Shown: positions 12,687 to 23,697 of the stretch, one piece after another
How the letters are laid out: the number at the start of each line of letters is the position of its first letter
Numbering within the stretch: position 1 is the first letter of the stretch
Source of the DNA: Typhlomys cinereus
Lineage: Eukaryota; Chordata; Mammalia; Rodentia; Platacanthomyidae
Direction: 5' to 3'
Assembly: GCA_023101885.1 (NCBI GenBank)
Contig: JALPQD010000402.1
Coordinates: 947,017 to 1,011,016 of the forward strand
Length of the DNA: 64,000 nucleotides
The notes under the pieces: generated by a model
Seen by the model: the letters and a program-made list of their open reading frames with translations, nothing else
Database searches by the model: none
Told to the model about the DNA's origin: nothing
Made by a program: the position numbers and the translations under genes

Positions 12687-12776
12687 TCAAGAGGAAGGAT
12701 GGGTGACTTGATGCTGTTTTTGTTCGGAGTTGTTCAGGTAGGCATAGGTCATGCTATTGACTTTAGATGCAGCAGC
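12687..12776 (-). CDS. Gene A last coding exon with ITIM 2
   Basis: The exon starts AAASKVNSMTYAYLNNS, matching the last LILRB exon (AAAS...VTYAQL). Tyr419 lies in MTYAYL. The frame ends at TGA 12,687-12,689. The acceptor is cactctag. Confidence 0.75.
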   Translation of the reverse strand, partial: AAASKVNSMTYAYLNNSEQKQHQVTHPSS

Positions 12777-15700
12777 CTAGAGTGGATGGGAAAAGTCATG
12801 AGGGAAATTTGATGGTGGGAGAAGTCAGGACTTAGATAACTGTCCTTCTGCCTGCCCCTACCACTATTGACCCCACCACCTTCATGTCCACAAATTGGTC
12901 CCATGAGTGACAGGAAGACTGTTGATGCCTCTTCTTGGAATGGTCTATTTGGGCGTAGACCATTTCCTGGGGCTGTACATCCTCAGGATTCTGCTGGAGG
13001 GAGAGTGACGGAGGAATTCATGGGTTCCACTATGAGGTCATTTAGTCCACAGGGATACCAGAGGGAGCACTTTGGCATCCTTCACTCGTGGACCTCACTC
13101 ACACCCACAGGGAAACCAGAGGAAGCACCGCAGCATCCTTCACTCATGGTCTGAGTCCTGCCATGTTCTGCACCTGGATGCTAATTAGTCTTTCCCTTGC
13201 TTATCACCTCAGCTGACAGGGTACTGCTCCTGGACAAAGTTAGTTCTTCACTCTTGACCTTGTACTGGCAGTCCCTGTCTGGGAGTATTCCTTTCTGAGG
13301 TGCTTGGGGGTCTCCTCTGTGCTGAGATGCTCATGCTTACCCTATGTTTGCATCTATGCTCACATACCTTCCTAGAGCCTACTCTCTGGCCTGCTCCATA
13401 GAGTCATCTCTGCTCTTACCCACACATTATCACTCCTGCCACTCATCTTGGGCATTCCCAGCACTGAGCACTGTCTGGCTTCTGCCCATCTGTGTTGTTT
13501 CACACTCATCTGTCCAGTAGACAGTGGCGTGCCTGGGGATGCAACTTTCCAACAGCAAACTCTCAAAAACAACACTAGTGTATGGAGTGAGTGAAGGACT
13601 GAAGAGGACACTCACCTATCATTCATTCCCAGGTGTGTACAATAAGCCTGGCAAATGTCACATGCAGTGGGAACAAAAGAATGTCCTTGTAGCTCAAAGG
13701 TCACTGTGTGACCATAAATCCAAGGCAGGGACAGAGTCAGGTGTGAAAACAGCAGTTCCATGCAGTGGAGGATGTGAGGTAGTGGTGAGTGAGTATGCAG
13801 AGAAAGGGTTACCTGATGGCTGCTGAAGTCTCCTGGGGAACTGACAGCAGAGGTGAGCCCTGTGTGACAAGAGGAAATAGCCTGTGACAGCCACACTGCT
13901 CTGCTGGATCTACTTGTCTCAAGTTGGCTCCCTTCACCTCGAGGAGCCCCTCACATATCTTTCTAACTCCTTCTTGGGAGGCAGCCCGTACATTCCTTCT
14001 CTGCACTCACCTTCCTTCCCCTGTTCGTTTTGATGGAGGAGGTGGAATCGGAGGAGGAAGACGAAGACCAGGACCAGGACCAAGATGAGGAAAGCCAATG
14101 AGACAGCAATCACAACCGTCAGGTACCCACCTTGAAAGAGGAATGATGCTCTTAACTGAGGCTCTAGTGTGTGCCAAGTTTGTCCTAGGGCTTCAAATCC
14201 ATCATCTCCCCCAACTCCATAGTCCTGAATCATAGGGTGGTGCTCCCCATCCAGTCAGTGTGTAGCTGAGGAAATTGAAGCTTAGGGATGTGTGTGGGGG
14301 TGAGTGAAGGGAAGCAAAAGTGAAGACTGAATCCTGGAATCTGATTTCTCTTTTTCCCTCCACCTGAGCTTGTGAAAAAAACTTGAAATCCTGTCACAGT
14401 ACCATGTCCACTCCCAAGATCAGAGACAGACAGGATAGGCTCACTATATCATCAAGTACTAGAGAGTTTCTTGGGAGATTTGATCTCCCAGAAAGTCACA
14501 TACGAGAACAGCATTGAACCTGAAGTCCAGGTCAGGTCTCTCCTTAATACTTGGGGAATCTCAGGCCCAGACAGGGAAGGAGTTTGTTCAAATTTTAGCA
14601 TATGCTAAACGCGTGAATGCCACTTCTATATCCATATGAAAAAGGAGCTCTAACTTATCTTTTAGGGGATTTGATTCACAGGTCTGATAGAGTGAGTGGG
14701 CAGAGATGGGGCTACTCTTTCCTCTGCCTGGATATCATCCTATTGCATACCAGCCTCTGAGGCTCTTATGATTTGGTTTCCTGTCTGGCTCTATCCTGAC
14801 CCATAACTCTTGGGTACTTGCTGAGCCAATGTAGAAATCAGGATGAAGATGGGCTGAACATCTCTATACAACCTTTCAAGAGAGCAAATTCCTTGGGTAG
14901 TAGCCTGCAGACAATTCAGCAGTTGTTGGGACAAGCCCTAAATGTGTGAGTCTGGGACCCCCAGAGGATTGTAAGAAACAGAATTAAGGTACAATTAATA
15001 GGCTGCTGTTCAAGCTTTGTAGGTACGCACTGCCCTATGTCTGCAGTGTAGGTTCCCTAAAACCTGCCTACTTAGAACTTACAAGTTCCAACAAAGAGAG
15101 TGTGGCGGACATTCCTTAATGAACCGCTGTTGACCATTTGCCTCTCTTAATAGCGAAACTCCGTCTAACTGGCCCTCATAGTGCTCAAGGGGTCCCAATC
15201 CACTCAAGATCCTAAATCATCCTCTGAGTTCAGAGAGGCCAGGGTACTCTCACCTGAGGCCCTGAACTCCACTGGGGTACTGGGCTGTGACAAAAGGAAG
15301 GGGGATCCGTCTTGAGAACCATAGCACCTGTAAGTTCCGTGTATGGTCAAGGTCATGGCACTTATGGGGAATTCTGCCTGGTACCATCCTCCTCTGAGTA
15401 CTGCTCTTGCACGCAGTGGGGGATGGGCTGCTCCCTCCTTGGTCAGAAGAAAAGTGTCCATCTGGCTCTGGGACTGACACAGCAGGGTCACGCTCTCTTC
15501 TGAAGACGCCATAGGTCTTGGCTTCACCAAGAGGAAAGGTATGACAGGGAGCTGTCCTGCAGAGAAGAAAGATGATGAGGGGCCTGTCTCTGAGGACCTA
15601 GGTCTGTCTATTTTCTGACTGTCACTTCTCCAGTTTTCCATCTATGTGTCTGTGTCTGTTCCTCCCTGAGACCTCATGCCCCATCCTAGTCCTCACCACC

Positions 15701-17336
15701 TTGGGTTCCCCAGCCCTAGGAGGGACACAGACACTGAGTCCGGGTCCCTGACTAGATCCATTGACTTCTCACCTGATACGAGGTTGTCCAAGGGTTCAGA
15801 GGATGATGACCACTCAGAGGAGAGGTTAGTTGTTCAGTAGCATCTGTATTTGCCCCCATGGGATCTGCTCACATGGCCAAGGGAGAAGCTGGCCTAAAAA
15901 AGCCCAACCTGAACCTAATGGTCAGGAAGTTGGGAGAGGTCCATTCTCCCTTCTTTAAGCAGACAACTCTTTTGTAGCCAACATCCAGATGTCTCCTTTC
16001 TGGCCTAGCAGTGAGGGCTCCTTGGCCCTCTCCAGAAGGAAGATGGGCTATGGGGCAAGGAGACGGTTTCTGCCAAATGCCTGCTATTGTGCATCCTGAC
16101 TTGTAGGTGTCACTGTCTCTCACATTCTGATACTCAGGAGCCAAGAGCTCCTCTCATGGCAAAGGGCTTAGGGTCTTAAGATAACTGGGTTCATGTTGGG
16201 GCTTGCTTACCAGAGATAGGTATTTCCAGGGCATTGCTGGGCTCTGACCAAAACTGTGGGTTATTGTTGAAGTAGCCATAACATCTGAATGTTCTGCTGT
16301 GCCTGGGATCCATGGGGCCCACGGGGAACAGGGCCTGACACTTTCCTTTCTCTACGTATTTGCAGTTCTGGGAGCTGAAGATACTGTGATCTTTCTCGGT
16401 CAGAATGAGCTTGTCAAACCTCTTCTGTGTGTCACATTGGAGAGTCACGTTGTCCCTTAAGGTCACCACAAAGCCAGGTAGGGCCAACAGACTGGGTTTG
16501 TCACGTAATCCTAGGAGATAAAGCAGCAATGTGTTTTAAGTTTAAACCTCCTAATTTGTCTCCAAGGTCCACATTTTTCACAGGAATTGCTCTGTAAAAG
16601 GAGGCCGAACTATGTACCAAGGAGAGAGCCGGGGACCGGGATACCCCAGTGTCCTCTTACCTGTAATCACTATCTCCACGGGGTCACTTAGCTCTGATGA
16701 CTTAGAATGGGTTTTATAGGAACACTGATATTTCCCTGCATGAATCCAGTCACTGGTTTCTATGAGAAACACGGAGCTTTCCGCAGACAACTGTTGGAAC
16801 CAGACACTTCCATCTTTATAGAGATAGTACTCCTGGGCACCTGAGACCTCCTCACACAAAAAGGTCAATTGTATCCCCCTGGTGGCCACAGAGCTCGGCT
16901 GAACCGTGAGAGTGGGCCTACGGATGGTTTCTGTAAGAAAGTAAACATCTGGATCACAAGACATCTCCCCTCCAACTTCAAACCTCAGCCTCAGGTTCCT
17001 CCTGGAATCCCTGGCATCAGTCCACACCCGCTGTTCTCCATCCCTAAGGTCAGAGGTAGCCCCCCCAGCCCAGTAATGAGGAGTGACCTAGGCGGTCTGG
17101 GGATCTACTCACCTGAAAACACCAGGGTCCCGAGGCCCAAACTCAGTCCTGGAAAAGAGTTTCTTGTGAGATGTTGGCCTTGAAGCCTGAGTTGGTCGTC
17201 CCCTCCCCAGACACCCTTTAGTTCTCCAGTTGTTCCTGGTGTTACAGGCTATGCTATAAGAACCTCCAGGAAATAGTGTCTCCTCCCCTCTTCACATCTC
17301 ACCCAGACTGAGCAGGGTTGTGAGAGCGATATTCAT
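12687..17336 (-). CDS. Gene A: LILRB/PIR-B-like inhibitory receptor, nine in-frame exons, 437 aa
   Basis: This is a predicted type I membrane receptor of the LILR/PIR family. Family members mostly bind MHC class I and recruit SHP phosphatases through tail ITIMs. Exons, 5' to 3': 17,303-17,336; 17,113-17,148; 16,661-16,930; 16,211-16,510; 15,254-15,556; 14,011-14,130; 13,813-13,859; 12,880-12,993; 12,687-12,776. Lengths sum to 1,314 bases with matching phases and no internal stop. Residues 1-23 are the signal peptide, 24-113 D1, 114-213 D2, 214-314 D4-type Ig, about 315-345 the transmembrane helix without charge, and 346-437 the tail with Tyr383 and Tyr419 in ITIM-like motifs. The D3 exon is dead and must be skipped. 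The 12,880 donor is weak, and a stem exon may be missing from this model. Expression is untested. Confidence 0.78.
12880..12993 (-). CDS. Gene A ITIM exon 1
   Basis: The exon reads NPEDVQPQEMVYAQIDHS and later WDQFVDMK. This parallels the LILRB tail exon with its VTYAEV ITIM and FLDTK end. Tyr383 sits in MVYAQI, an ITIM-like core. The acceptor is ccctccag (or three bases further). The donor AAG/gtggtg is weak. If it is not used, the frame ends at TAA 12,832-12,834 and the next ITIM is lost. Confidence 0.7.
13813..13859 (-). CDS. Gene A first cytoplasmic exon (predicted)
   Basis: The 47-base exon lies between cacacag and gtaacc and encodes GLTSAVSSPGDFSSHQ. It is supported by splice sites and by converting phase 1 to phase 0, which the next exon needs. 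Similarity to the matching LILRB exon is weak. Confidence 0.5.
14011..14130 (-). CDS. Gene A transmembrane exon (inhibitory type)
   Basis: The exon has 120 bases in phase 1. It encodes a ~25-residue hydrophobic helix within GYLTVVIAVSLAFLILVL and the following VFVFLL, then a basic stop-transfer RFHLLHQ. No Arg or Lys lies inside the helix, unlike the activating family members, which carry Arg there. The sites are ttcaag and gtgagt. Confidence 0.82.
14131..15253 (-). other. Gene A intron between D4 and transmembrane exon
   Basis: A small stem exon would be expected in this family, but none was recognised. Phase is conserved without one. Confidence 0.5.
15254..15556 (-). CDS. Gene A Ig domain D4-type exon
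   Basis: The exon has 101 codons. The Cys pair lies in SVTLLCQSQ and GTYRCYGSQ, with the D4 hallmark QMDTFLLTKEGAA between them. It matches the membrane-proximal Ig domain of LILR/PIR. Splice sites are ctgcag and gtgaga. The equivalent exon in gene B has a stop where this one has Tyr in GGWYQAEF. Confidence 0.85.
15773..16035 (-). pseudogene. Gene A D3 pseudoexon
   Basis: D3-type Ig coding sequence can be read in pieces: KEPSLL, then DVGYKR, then ASFSLGHVSRSHGGKYRCY and NLSSEWSSSSEPLDNLVS. About 20 codons around the first Cys are missing, a TAG interrupts before ASFSLG, and the codon after KYRCY is TGA. The donor gtgaga is still present at 15,772, so skipping must rely on the upstream side or on decay. 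Skipping it keeps phase 1 between D2 and D4. Confidence 0.8.
16211..16510 (-). CDS. Gene A Ig domain D2 exon
   Basis: The exon has 100 codons. It shows DNVTLQCDTQ and TFRCYGYF with the two Cys, an NVT glycosylation sequon, and the family motif WSEPSNALEIPISG at the end. It is closely related to D2' of gene B (43,213-43,515). Confidence 0.85.
16661..16930 (-). CDS. Gene A Ig domain D1 exon
   Basis: The exon has 90 codons. The first Cys is in LTFLCEEV and the second in GKYQCSYK, followed by the closing strand DPVEIVITG. It starts ETIRRPTLTVQPSS, the typical D1 opening of LILR/PIR. Flanking splice sites are good (ttacag / gtaaga). Confidence 0.85.
17113..17148 (-). CDS. Gene A signal-peptide exon 2
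   Basis: A 36-base mini-exon lies between ttccag and gtgagt. Joined to exon 1 it reads GLSLGLGTLVFS and leaves phase 1 for the Ig exons, exactly as in LILR/PIR genes. Confidence 0.85.
17303..17336 (-). CDS. Gene A signal-peptide exon 1
   Basis: The 34-base exon starts at the ATG (17,334-17,336), encodes MNIALTTLLSL and ends before gtgagatg. The size and phase equal those of the first LILR/PIR coding exon. Confidence 0.8.
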
Positions 17337-17700
17337 AGTGTCTCTTCTCAGTTGCTGCCACTGTGAAAATGAACAGGACACAGTACGCATCTGAGTAATC
17401 CAGTCTGAGTAACCCAGGATGGAGGTTGTGGCCTTTTATGACTAGAGCTCATCATCACGTGGTATCACTTCAGCCACCTCATAAGTCGGGGAGGCCCTCG
17501 GTGGATACTTGGCTCTTATTTCCCCAGTCATGTGTTTCAAGCAGTCTTGTGAGTCTCTGGAGTCACTATGAGAAGCACCACTTCCCCCAATCCCTAATCC
17601 TATGGGAGAAATTCTGCATGTTACATCCTGTGAGACAAAGTCATCTTGGTATGCATATAAATATGATCGATCATATGTTTGTCAGTTATGAGTTTCTCAT
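17337..17700. other. Upstream flank of gene A
   Basis: The 5' UTR and promoter would lie here on the minus strand. No core promoter element was identified. Confidence 0.4.
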
Positions 17701-18010
17701 TTGAGGCAAATATAAGACAAAATAAGAGAAGGAGGAAGAGGTGAGGGAAAAGGAAAAGATAGGCAGAGGTAGAAGAGGAGGAGGTGGAGGAAATGGGGAA
17801 ATTGGGGAGAAGGGTGAGAAAGAGGTGGAAGAAGTAGGGGAAAAGTAGGTAGAGAAGGTAGAGTAGGAGAAGGAGGAAGAGTTAGAAGTGGAAGAGGAAG
17901 TAGAAGTGAAGAAGGAGGTAGTAGAGGGATAGAAGAAGAGGAAGAAGAAGACCAGGAGGAGAAAGAGGCAGTAAAAGAGGAGGAGGAAGCAGTGTAGGAA
18001 GAAGGGGTGG
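17701..18010. repeat. Purine-rich GA/GGA low-complexity tract
   Basis: The tract is almost uninterrupted G and A on the plus strand in irregular gga/gaa units. Long frames across it are low-complexity artefacts. Confidence 0.9.
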
Positions 18011-18255
18011 GAAAGGAGGCACCGGCATCTACCAAGGATTTACTGTGACTCAGCATTCTTTTAAGATCGTCTCATTTATTATCTTATTTAATCTTCACAA
18101 GCACTATTGTGCTTGACAAACAATGTTATTAAGCACAGTGTTATTAAGTAGATAGCATAGCCAATTTAATGCACTCTGAGATTTGGGGTCCCCTCAGCAA
18201 GCTCTCGGGTTTTCTCCCTGTGGTTTGTTTGCTAGAGGCCATCACATGGTTTTTT

Positions 18256-18552
18256 GTTTGTTTGTTTGTTTTACTCATATGTATATGTGTATGGGATGCA
18301 TGCATGTGTGTACATATTTGCATGTGGATTACCATGCATGTGTATGGAGGCACTGAGTGATATCAGGAATCATTCTATATCATTCTTCCACCTTACTGTG
18401 TTGAACCTTGGCCTTTAGCTAAACTAGTGCACACCATTACAGTTATTTTGGGGTTTTCCAGGCTCTGCCTTCTGGGCCCAGAATTACAGGCAGGCAACCA
18501 TGCCCACACAACATTTTTATTTTATTTTATTTTATTTTGTTGTTGTTGTTGA
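18256..18552 (-). repeat. Degenerate SINE-like remnant with (TTTG)n and (TTTTA)n
   Basis: A tttg run at about 18,256-18,272 is followed by gtatggaggcactgagt-like sequence. The block agaattacaggcaggcaaccatgcc comes next (about 18,480-18,505), then a ttttatttta run. This looks like an old rodent SINE in reverse orientation; the family was not resolved. Confidence 0.4.
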
Positions 18553-18559
18553 TTTAACC

Positions 18560-20305
18560 TGTTTACCTTTTATTCATCTTTTGGCAAATATCAGATAATA
18601 TGAGCAAAATTACATTGCTCACTATAGTTATACATTTTTTGTTACTTTATACAAGTTGTAAACATATTTAAGAGAATAAAATTCGACATAGATTTTTCCA
18701 AGTTAGGGCTCAAAATGGCTTTTATCAATCAATTTCGTTAGACCATCATCACACAACAAATATAATTTGCAAATGTTATTTTTAATTTAACATCAATCAA
18801 TACTTAAAAACATTTTTCAGTTATAGCTATAGAGAGAGGTAAAAACATTTCTGAAGTTGGGGCAGGGATGGGTAGCTTTGGAGGTAGAAAGGACATTGAG
18901 CAGCCAAAAACAAGACTTCTCAGTCGTTCAGAATGAGGCATCTGGAAGCATATTCAACCCCTACCCAACAGCTCCTCTGTCCCTACCCATCACCACACGG
19001 ACTTATCTGTGAAAACCGAAGACAACTATGAAGAGTGCCAGAGTGAACTGGTTGACCACAGTGCTGGTCAAACATTCACAAATGGGATGGGGGGGATGTG
19101 ATTGAGTGGGGATGGGGAGAGTGGAGGAGAGGTGGAGAAAACCACCAAATAAGCACAATACTGTTGAGATGAATGTTTTGGCCAATTCTGCTGACTTCTT
19201 GGCTTTTTTCTGAACTCCTGAGCCAGGCAACCATTGAGTAGCATTGTTCAATGGTTCCTTTATGGAGATACAAACTTCCTCCCTATTGAACTTTCCAGCA
19301 CATTATACCACCCTGGTCCTCAACTCAGAAAGAAAATCAGAAAAGCTTTGTCTGCTGACCCCAGATCTCCTGACCAGCTCCAGTCCCTTTCATAATCTCA
19401 AGAGGATTGTAGGTAGGCTTTAGGTGGAAAGAAACAAGGAAGGCATTGTGCTGAGTTAGTATGGAAAGCAGCTGAAGCAGCAAGAATGCTCAGGGCACTT
19501 TTTGGCTTCCCAGACAAATAGCCACATAGCTAGCAGAATATCTGTGGTTCCCCCTACCTTGACAGAGGTATTTTCCTTATGTGCCTCATAGTAAAAGATT
19601 TTTAGTAAAAGTTCGTTTCCATCAGTGAAGTTCAGCTTCAGCCTGCAGAAGAAAACAGCTGACTAGATTGTCCTCTGTTCATGTTACATGTATGATGATC
19701 TGACTCACTGTGGGTCCAAGGGATAGTCACCCAATTCTTGTGGGAGTGTCAGAAAGTCAACCTCTGGAGAAGCTTCCAGTGCTTGGTTTGCAATCAGGTT
19801 GCTTCAAACTGCAGTAATTCCATGCAACCAAGTTCCATGGTGATTCACGTCTTTGATTACATTAAGACAATCTAAGTAATTCTTAGGGCAGCCAACCCCT
19901 CACAGATGATGGGATGTTCAGCCTCTGGGCGGGGAGTTGGCTACGATGACTTTGCAGTAGCAGCTCTCAAACCATAGAATATGAGCAACTTCCTGACCAC
20001 ATCTGGGATTCCACATTCCTTTTACTTCTTCCATAGTCATTGGGTTTCAGTAGGAAAACCAAACACAATCAGGATGCTTGCTAGGCACCCCAAAACATAC
20101 TCATTTGTGGAGGGAGTTGGATGGAGAAAGGGATCTCCAGAGGAGAGAAACATTCATTTTGGCAGAGAAGGAATGGCAAGAAGCAGCACCTGGAGGCGAC
20201 ATAATTTGCATCTACCGTGGAGGGTTGCAGATGCTGGATCCTGATGGTGATAGGAGGAAAGACGAATTTGCCAGCACTGGGCAAGAAAGTCTCAGAGCTC
20301 TTCTC
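18560..20305. other. Intergenic, no gene recognised
   Basis: The sequence is mixed and apparently unique. Several short minus-strand frames between 19.0 and 20.3 kb could be a decayed processed transcript, but none matched a family I know. Confidence 0.4.
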
Positions 20306-20318
20306 TCAGAAAAGTTTT

Positions 20319-20560
20319 TTTTTATATTTATTTATTTATTATTTATTCAATTGTGCATATGCATGTGTGCGTATATGCGTGTATGTATCTGTTTGTGTAG
20401 AACCACGGACCAATTCGGGAACTACTCCGCCCTACCAGGACCAGAAACGCAGGCCACCCTCCGCTTCCGCCTGGCGTCTATACGTGGGGTCTAGGATCCG
20501 AACTCAGGACCTTCCACCTGCAAGGCAGAGGCTTAACCGCTGAGCCACCTCTCCAGCCCC
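20319..20560 (-). mobile_element. tRNA-derived SINE with target-site duplication
   Basis: On the minus strand it begins ggggctggagaggtggctca with pol III A-box-like (TGGCTCAGCGGTTAAG) and B-box-like (gagttcggatcc) sequence. It ends in an (ATAA)n tail. It is flanked by tcagaaaagtttt at 20,306-20,318 and 20,561-20,573. Confidence 0.9.
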
Positions 20561-20889
20561 TCAGAAAAGTTTTATCAGCTGTATGTATTCTGATTTTTAT
20601 CCAGGTGATATTACCTTATTATGGTAAAAGTAGACATGAAGAAATTCTATACATTAGCCATTAAATGCCATGCCATAAGATTTTTGCTTTAAGAAATGAC
20701 ACCTTTGAAGCCAGGCCAAGAGTGTCACAGCAGAGAGTTCCTTCAAACAATAGTGTCCTGATCACGATCCTTCATATTCCAGGAAAACCACAGAAAGAAT
20801 GTGTTGACGATAGGAGGAATTGGGGGTTCCCTAGCGAGCTTGAGTATATCATATATTGTGTTAGTTTCCTCTTCCTGTCTCTGAATGTT

Positions 20890-21010
20890 GCTCATAAACG
20901 CAACCCCAATAAAACTCAGTGACTTATACAATGATATCCTGAGGATCAAGCCAACAACAGATACCCAGATGAGATTCTGTAAATTGTAACCCCAGGGCTA
21001 AGAGGCTGTG
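20890..21010 (-). pseudogene. PIR-like activating transmembrane exon, relic 1
   Basis: The frame reads PWGYNLQNLIWVSVVGL and on into a hydrophobic stretch. It aligns with QDHTVENLICMGMAGL of gene B. A TAG precedes PWGY, and Trp replaces the conserved TM arginine. Confidence 0.65.
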
Positions 21011-22079
21011 AATATGGACAAAGGGGAAGCAAGGAGCTGGATGTTCCCTCAGGTCATCAGCTAAAAAAGACAAGGCGCCAGTCAATCAAAGTCCACAGGA
21101 AGGTAGAAGAAAACCCTTACCTTTGTGGGAGAACTGCAGTCCAAAAACCCAAAAGAACTAAGGGGTAGAAAGGATTGATTCCAGCTTATGATGCTCAGTT
21201 ACATTTATCACGCCTATAGCATAAGCTGAAGGAATGGGCCACAACATATCCACAGAAGTGCTGAGAGGGGAGCATATTTTCTCTTTTGCAATTATATCAA
21301 AATACTGAAACAACTCTTTCTATTTTATCTGCCCATCCAGAAGTTGGTTCTTCCTGCTATGGCTTCGATTTTCCTATATTAATTGGACAATCTCCCACAA
21401 GCTTGTTTAGAGAAAACTCTTCACAGATGTGCCCAAAGACTTGGCCTTCAGTTGTCAGGTTGGCATCTGTAACTCTTCACCACTTTTACCTTCAGTTATG
21501 TATTATTCTTCAGTGTGAGTTTTGATCACTATTTTTATTTGAGTCAAGTTCCTTGCCCTCAGTAGAAAACATGGGAGTTCATAATTCAAATGGTGAATAT
21601 GAAATTTGTACTAAATGACAGTGTCACTTGAGAGCAAGTTAAAGTAATGATGTAGAAATGAGGACCAAATTTGGATGATGGAATGGGATGTTTCTCCAGG
21701 TAACAGTGTCAAAGGGCAGCAAGCTAAAGTTTACAGGCAGTGAGGGAAAGAACTGTAAATTGGCAAGGGAAGATCTTTCTATACTGAAACCCAGATTCTA
21801 TACATTAACTTTCAAATGCCATGCCTTAGAATTTTGCTTTAAGAAAACAATACTTTTGAAGCCAGGCCAAGAGTGTCACAGCAGAAATTTCACTTAAACA
21901 CTAAGTGTGTTAATCACAATCCTTCATGTTCAGGAAAACCTCAGAAAGAACATGTGATAAACAAAAAAAGCATTGGGGATTTCATAGTGAATTGGGGGCA
22001 TCATATACTGTGTTAGTTTCATCTTCTTATTGCTGAATGTTGCTCATAAAAACATCCCCAATTAGGAGTTAAGGCCTCT

Positions 22080-22520
22080 GTGGTAGTTTAAGGGTTTCTT
22101 CCTTGGGTATACATATAGATAGGCACACTCCACCTCATCTGTCTAGCTCTTGTCACTAAGATTCCCACTGTGTGTAGTTATTTCTCTTGAGTTGCTCATT
22201 CATCCATGAGGAAATATTGATATGTCAGTCACTGTGTAGGTCTGTTGGGATAGGTCTTGATACAGTGAGATCCTGAATGCAGCAGTCCTGTCATGATTGG
22301 TGTGACCTGGCCAGAAGTGAACCAACTCACCTTCCGGATCTTACAGTCTTACTGCTTCCTCTTCTGCAAAATTACCTTAACCTTAGGATGGGAGGAGGTT
22401 TTGTGGGCCAGATTACATCTGAGCATTTTAGGGTCACCTGTACCCGGCACTTTGGTTGATTGATTTCACTGTTCTTCCATTGTGCTAGGCTGCATCTTGC
22501 TTGGGTATTGAGAACTGTTC
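22080..22520 (-). mobile_element. LINE-1 3' UTR fragment (older family)
   Basis: It resembles the L1 3' UTR at 38,870-39,340, including the blocks around cacctcatctgtctagc and ctgcaaaattaccttaacc. No coding part is present. Confidence 0.6.
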
Positions 22521-22559
22521 TTATCTAAAGATAAAAAGAGAAGTGTTTAGATGGTAGTT

Positions 22560-22745
22560 TGCTATCAGAACATAGTGGCCCACCCCAAGCAGATACACAT
22601 AAGGATGGGAGTTAGAGAGATGGATTGGTGAAGGAATCGGAGGGAAAGATAGGAAGAAGGGACAGGGAGAGAAGGGAAGGAGGGAGGAAAGGGATAACCA
22701 CTCATTACATTTGTATAAGAAAATTCTTAATAAAAATATTAAAGT
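22560..22745 (+). mobile_element. LINE-1 3' end fragment
   Basis: A G-rich tract is followed by catttgtataag and an A-rich end, the layout of an L1 3' terminus on the plus strand. Confidence 0.55.
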
Positions 22746-22759
22746 GAAAAAAGACATTT

Positions 22760-22880
22760 TTCCTATGAAAAAAGCAACCCCGATTAAACATCAGTGACTC
22801 ACATAGTGAGACTATGAGAAACAGGCCAGCCACAGATACCAGGATGAGAACCTTTAAGTTATAACCCCAGGGCTGAGAGG
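22760..22880 (-). pseudogene. PIR-like activating transmembrane exon, relic 2
   Basis: It reads ASQPWGYNLKVLILVSVAGL followed by FLIVSLCESL. It is clearly a duplicate of relic 1, with flanking intron also similar. Leu (CTG) replaces the TM arginine. Confidence 0.65.
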
Positions 22881-23360
22881 CTGTGACTATGGACAAAGGG
22901 CAAGCAAAAGGATGAGATGTTCACTCAGGTAATCAGGTAAAAGAGAGAAGTCAGCAGTCAGACAAAGTCAACAAAAAGGTAGAAGAAAAGGACCTTGATT
23001 TGGTGGGAGAACAACTGTAACCTCAGTAGTTAAAACAGCTTAAGGGTACAAGGGTTTGATTCCAGCTTATGATGTTCAGTTACATTTGTCATGCCTATAT
23101 CAGAAGCCTAAGGAGCAGGCCACAACATATCCACAGAAGTGCTGAGAGGGGAGCACATTTTCTTTCTTGCAACTACATCAAAATACTGAAACAACCTCTC
23201 TCTATTTTATCTACCCATCAAGAAAACAATACTACCCACTATGGCCTCGATTTTTCTATATTAATTGGACAGTCTCCCACAAGGTTGTTTAGAGACAACT
23301 CTTCACAGATGTGCCCAAAGATTTGGCCTTCAATTGTCAGGTTTGCATCTACAACTCATC

Positions 23361-23697
23361 GCCACTTTTACATTCAGTTACATTTCATTCTTTAGTCTGA
23401 AATTGATCGTTATTTTTTGTTATTTGAGTTGAGTTCCTCGTCCTCAATAGAAAACATGGAACTTCATAATTCAGATGGTGAATATAATATTTGTACTAAA
23501 TGACAGTATCACTGGACAGCAAGGGACATTGCCACTTTTACATTCAGTTACATTTCATTCTTTAGTCTGAAATTGATCGTTATTTTTTGTTATTTGAGTT
23601 GAGTTCCTCGTCCTCAATAGAAAACATGGAACTTCATAATTCAGATGGTGAATATAGTATTTGTACTAAATCACAGTATCACTGAACAACAAGGGAA
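23361..23697. repeat. 170-base tandem duplication, two copies
   Basis: Copy 1 (23,361-23,530) and copy 2 (23,531-about 23,697) both start gccacttttacattcagtta. They differ at only a few positions, so the duplication is recent. It lies inside the duplicated receptor intron. Confidence 0.92.

Noticed and set aside
13372..13615. Two overlapping 61-79 codon minus-strand frames in gene A's large tail intron
   Set aside because: No similarity to the LILRB tail and no splice-consistent exon; likely chance.
13640..13735. Possible further ITIM exon of gene A (VTFELQ after a cacag)
   Set aside because: In the phase required by the preceding exon it begins with TGA, the tyrosine is Phe, and gene A joins in phase without it.
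17697..18056. 119-codon minus-strand Ser/Pro/Leu-rich frame
   Set aside because: It is a translation of the GA-rich low-complexity tract, without domain or conserved start.
19003..20284. Possible processed pseudogene on the minus strand
   Set aside because: Short frames only; no protein family could be named and no poly(A) tract or target duplication was found.
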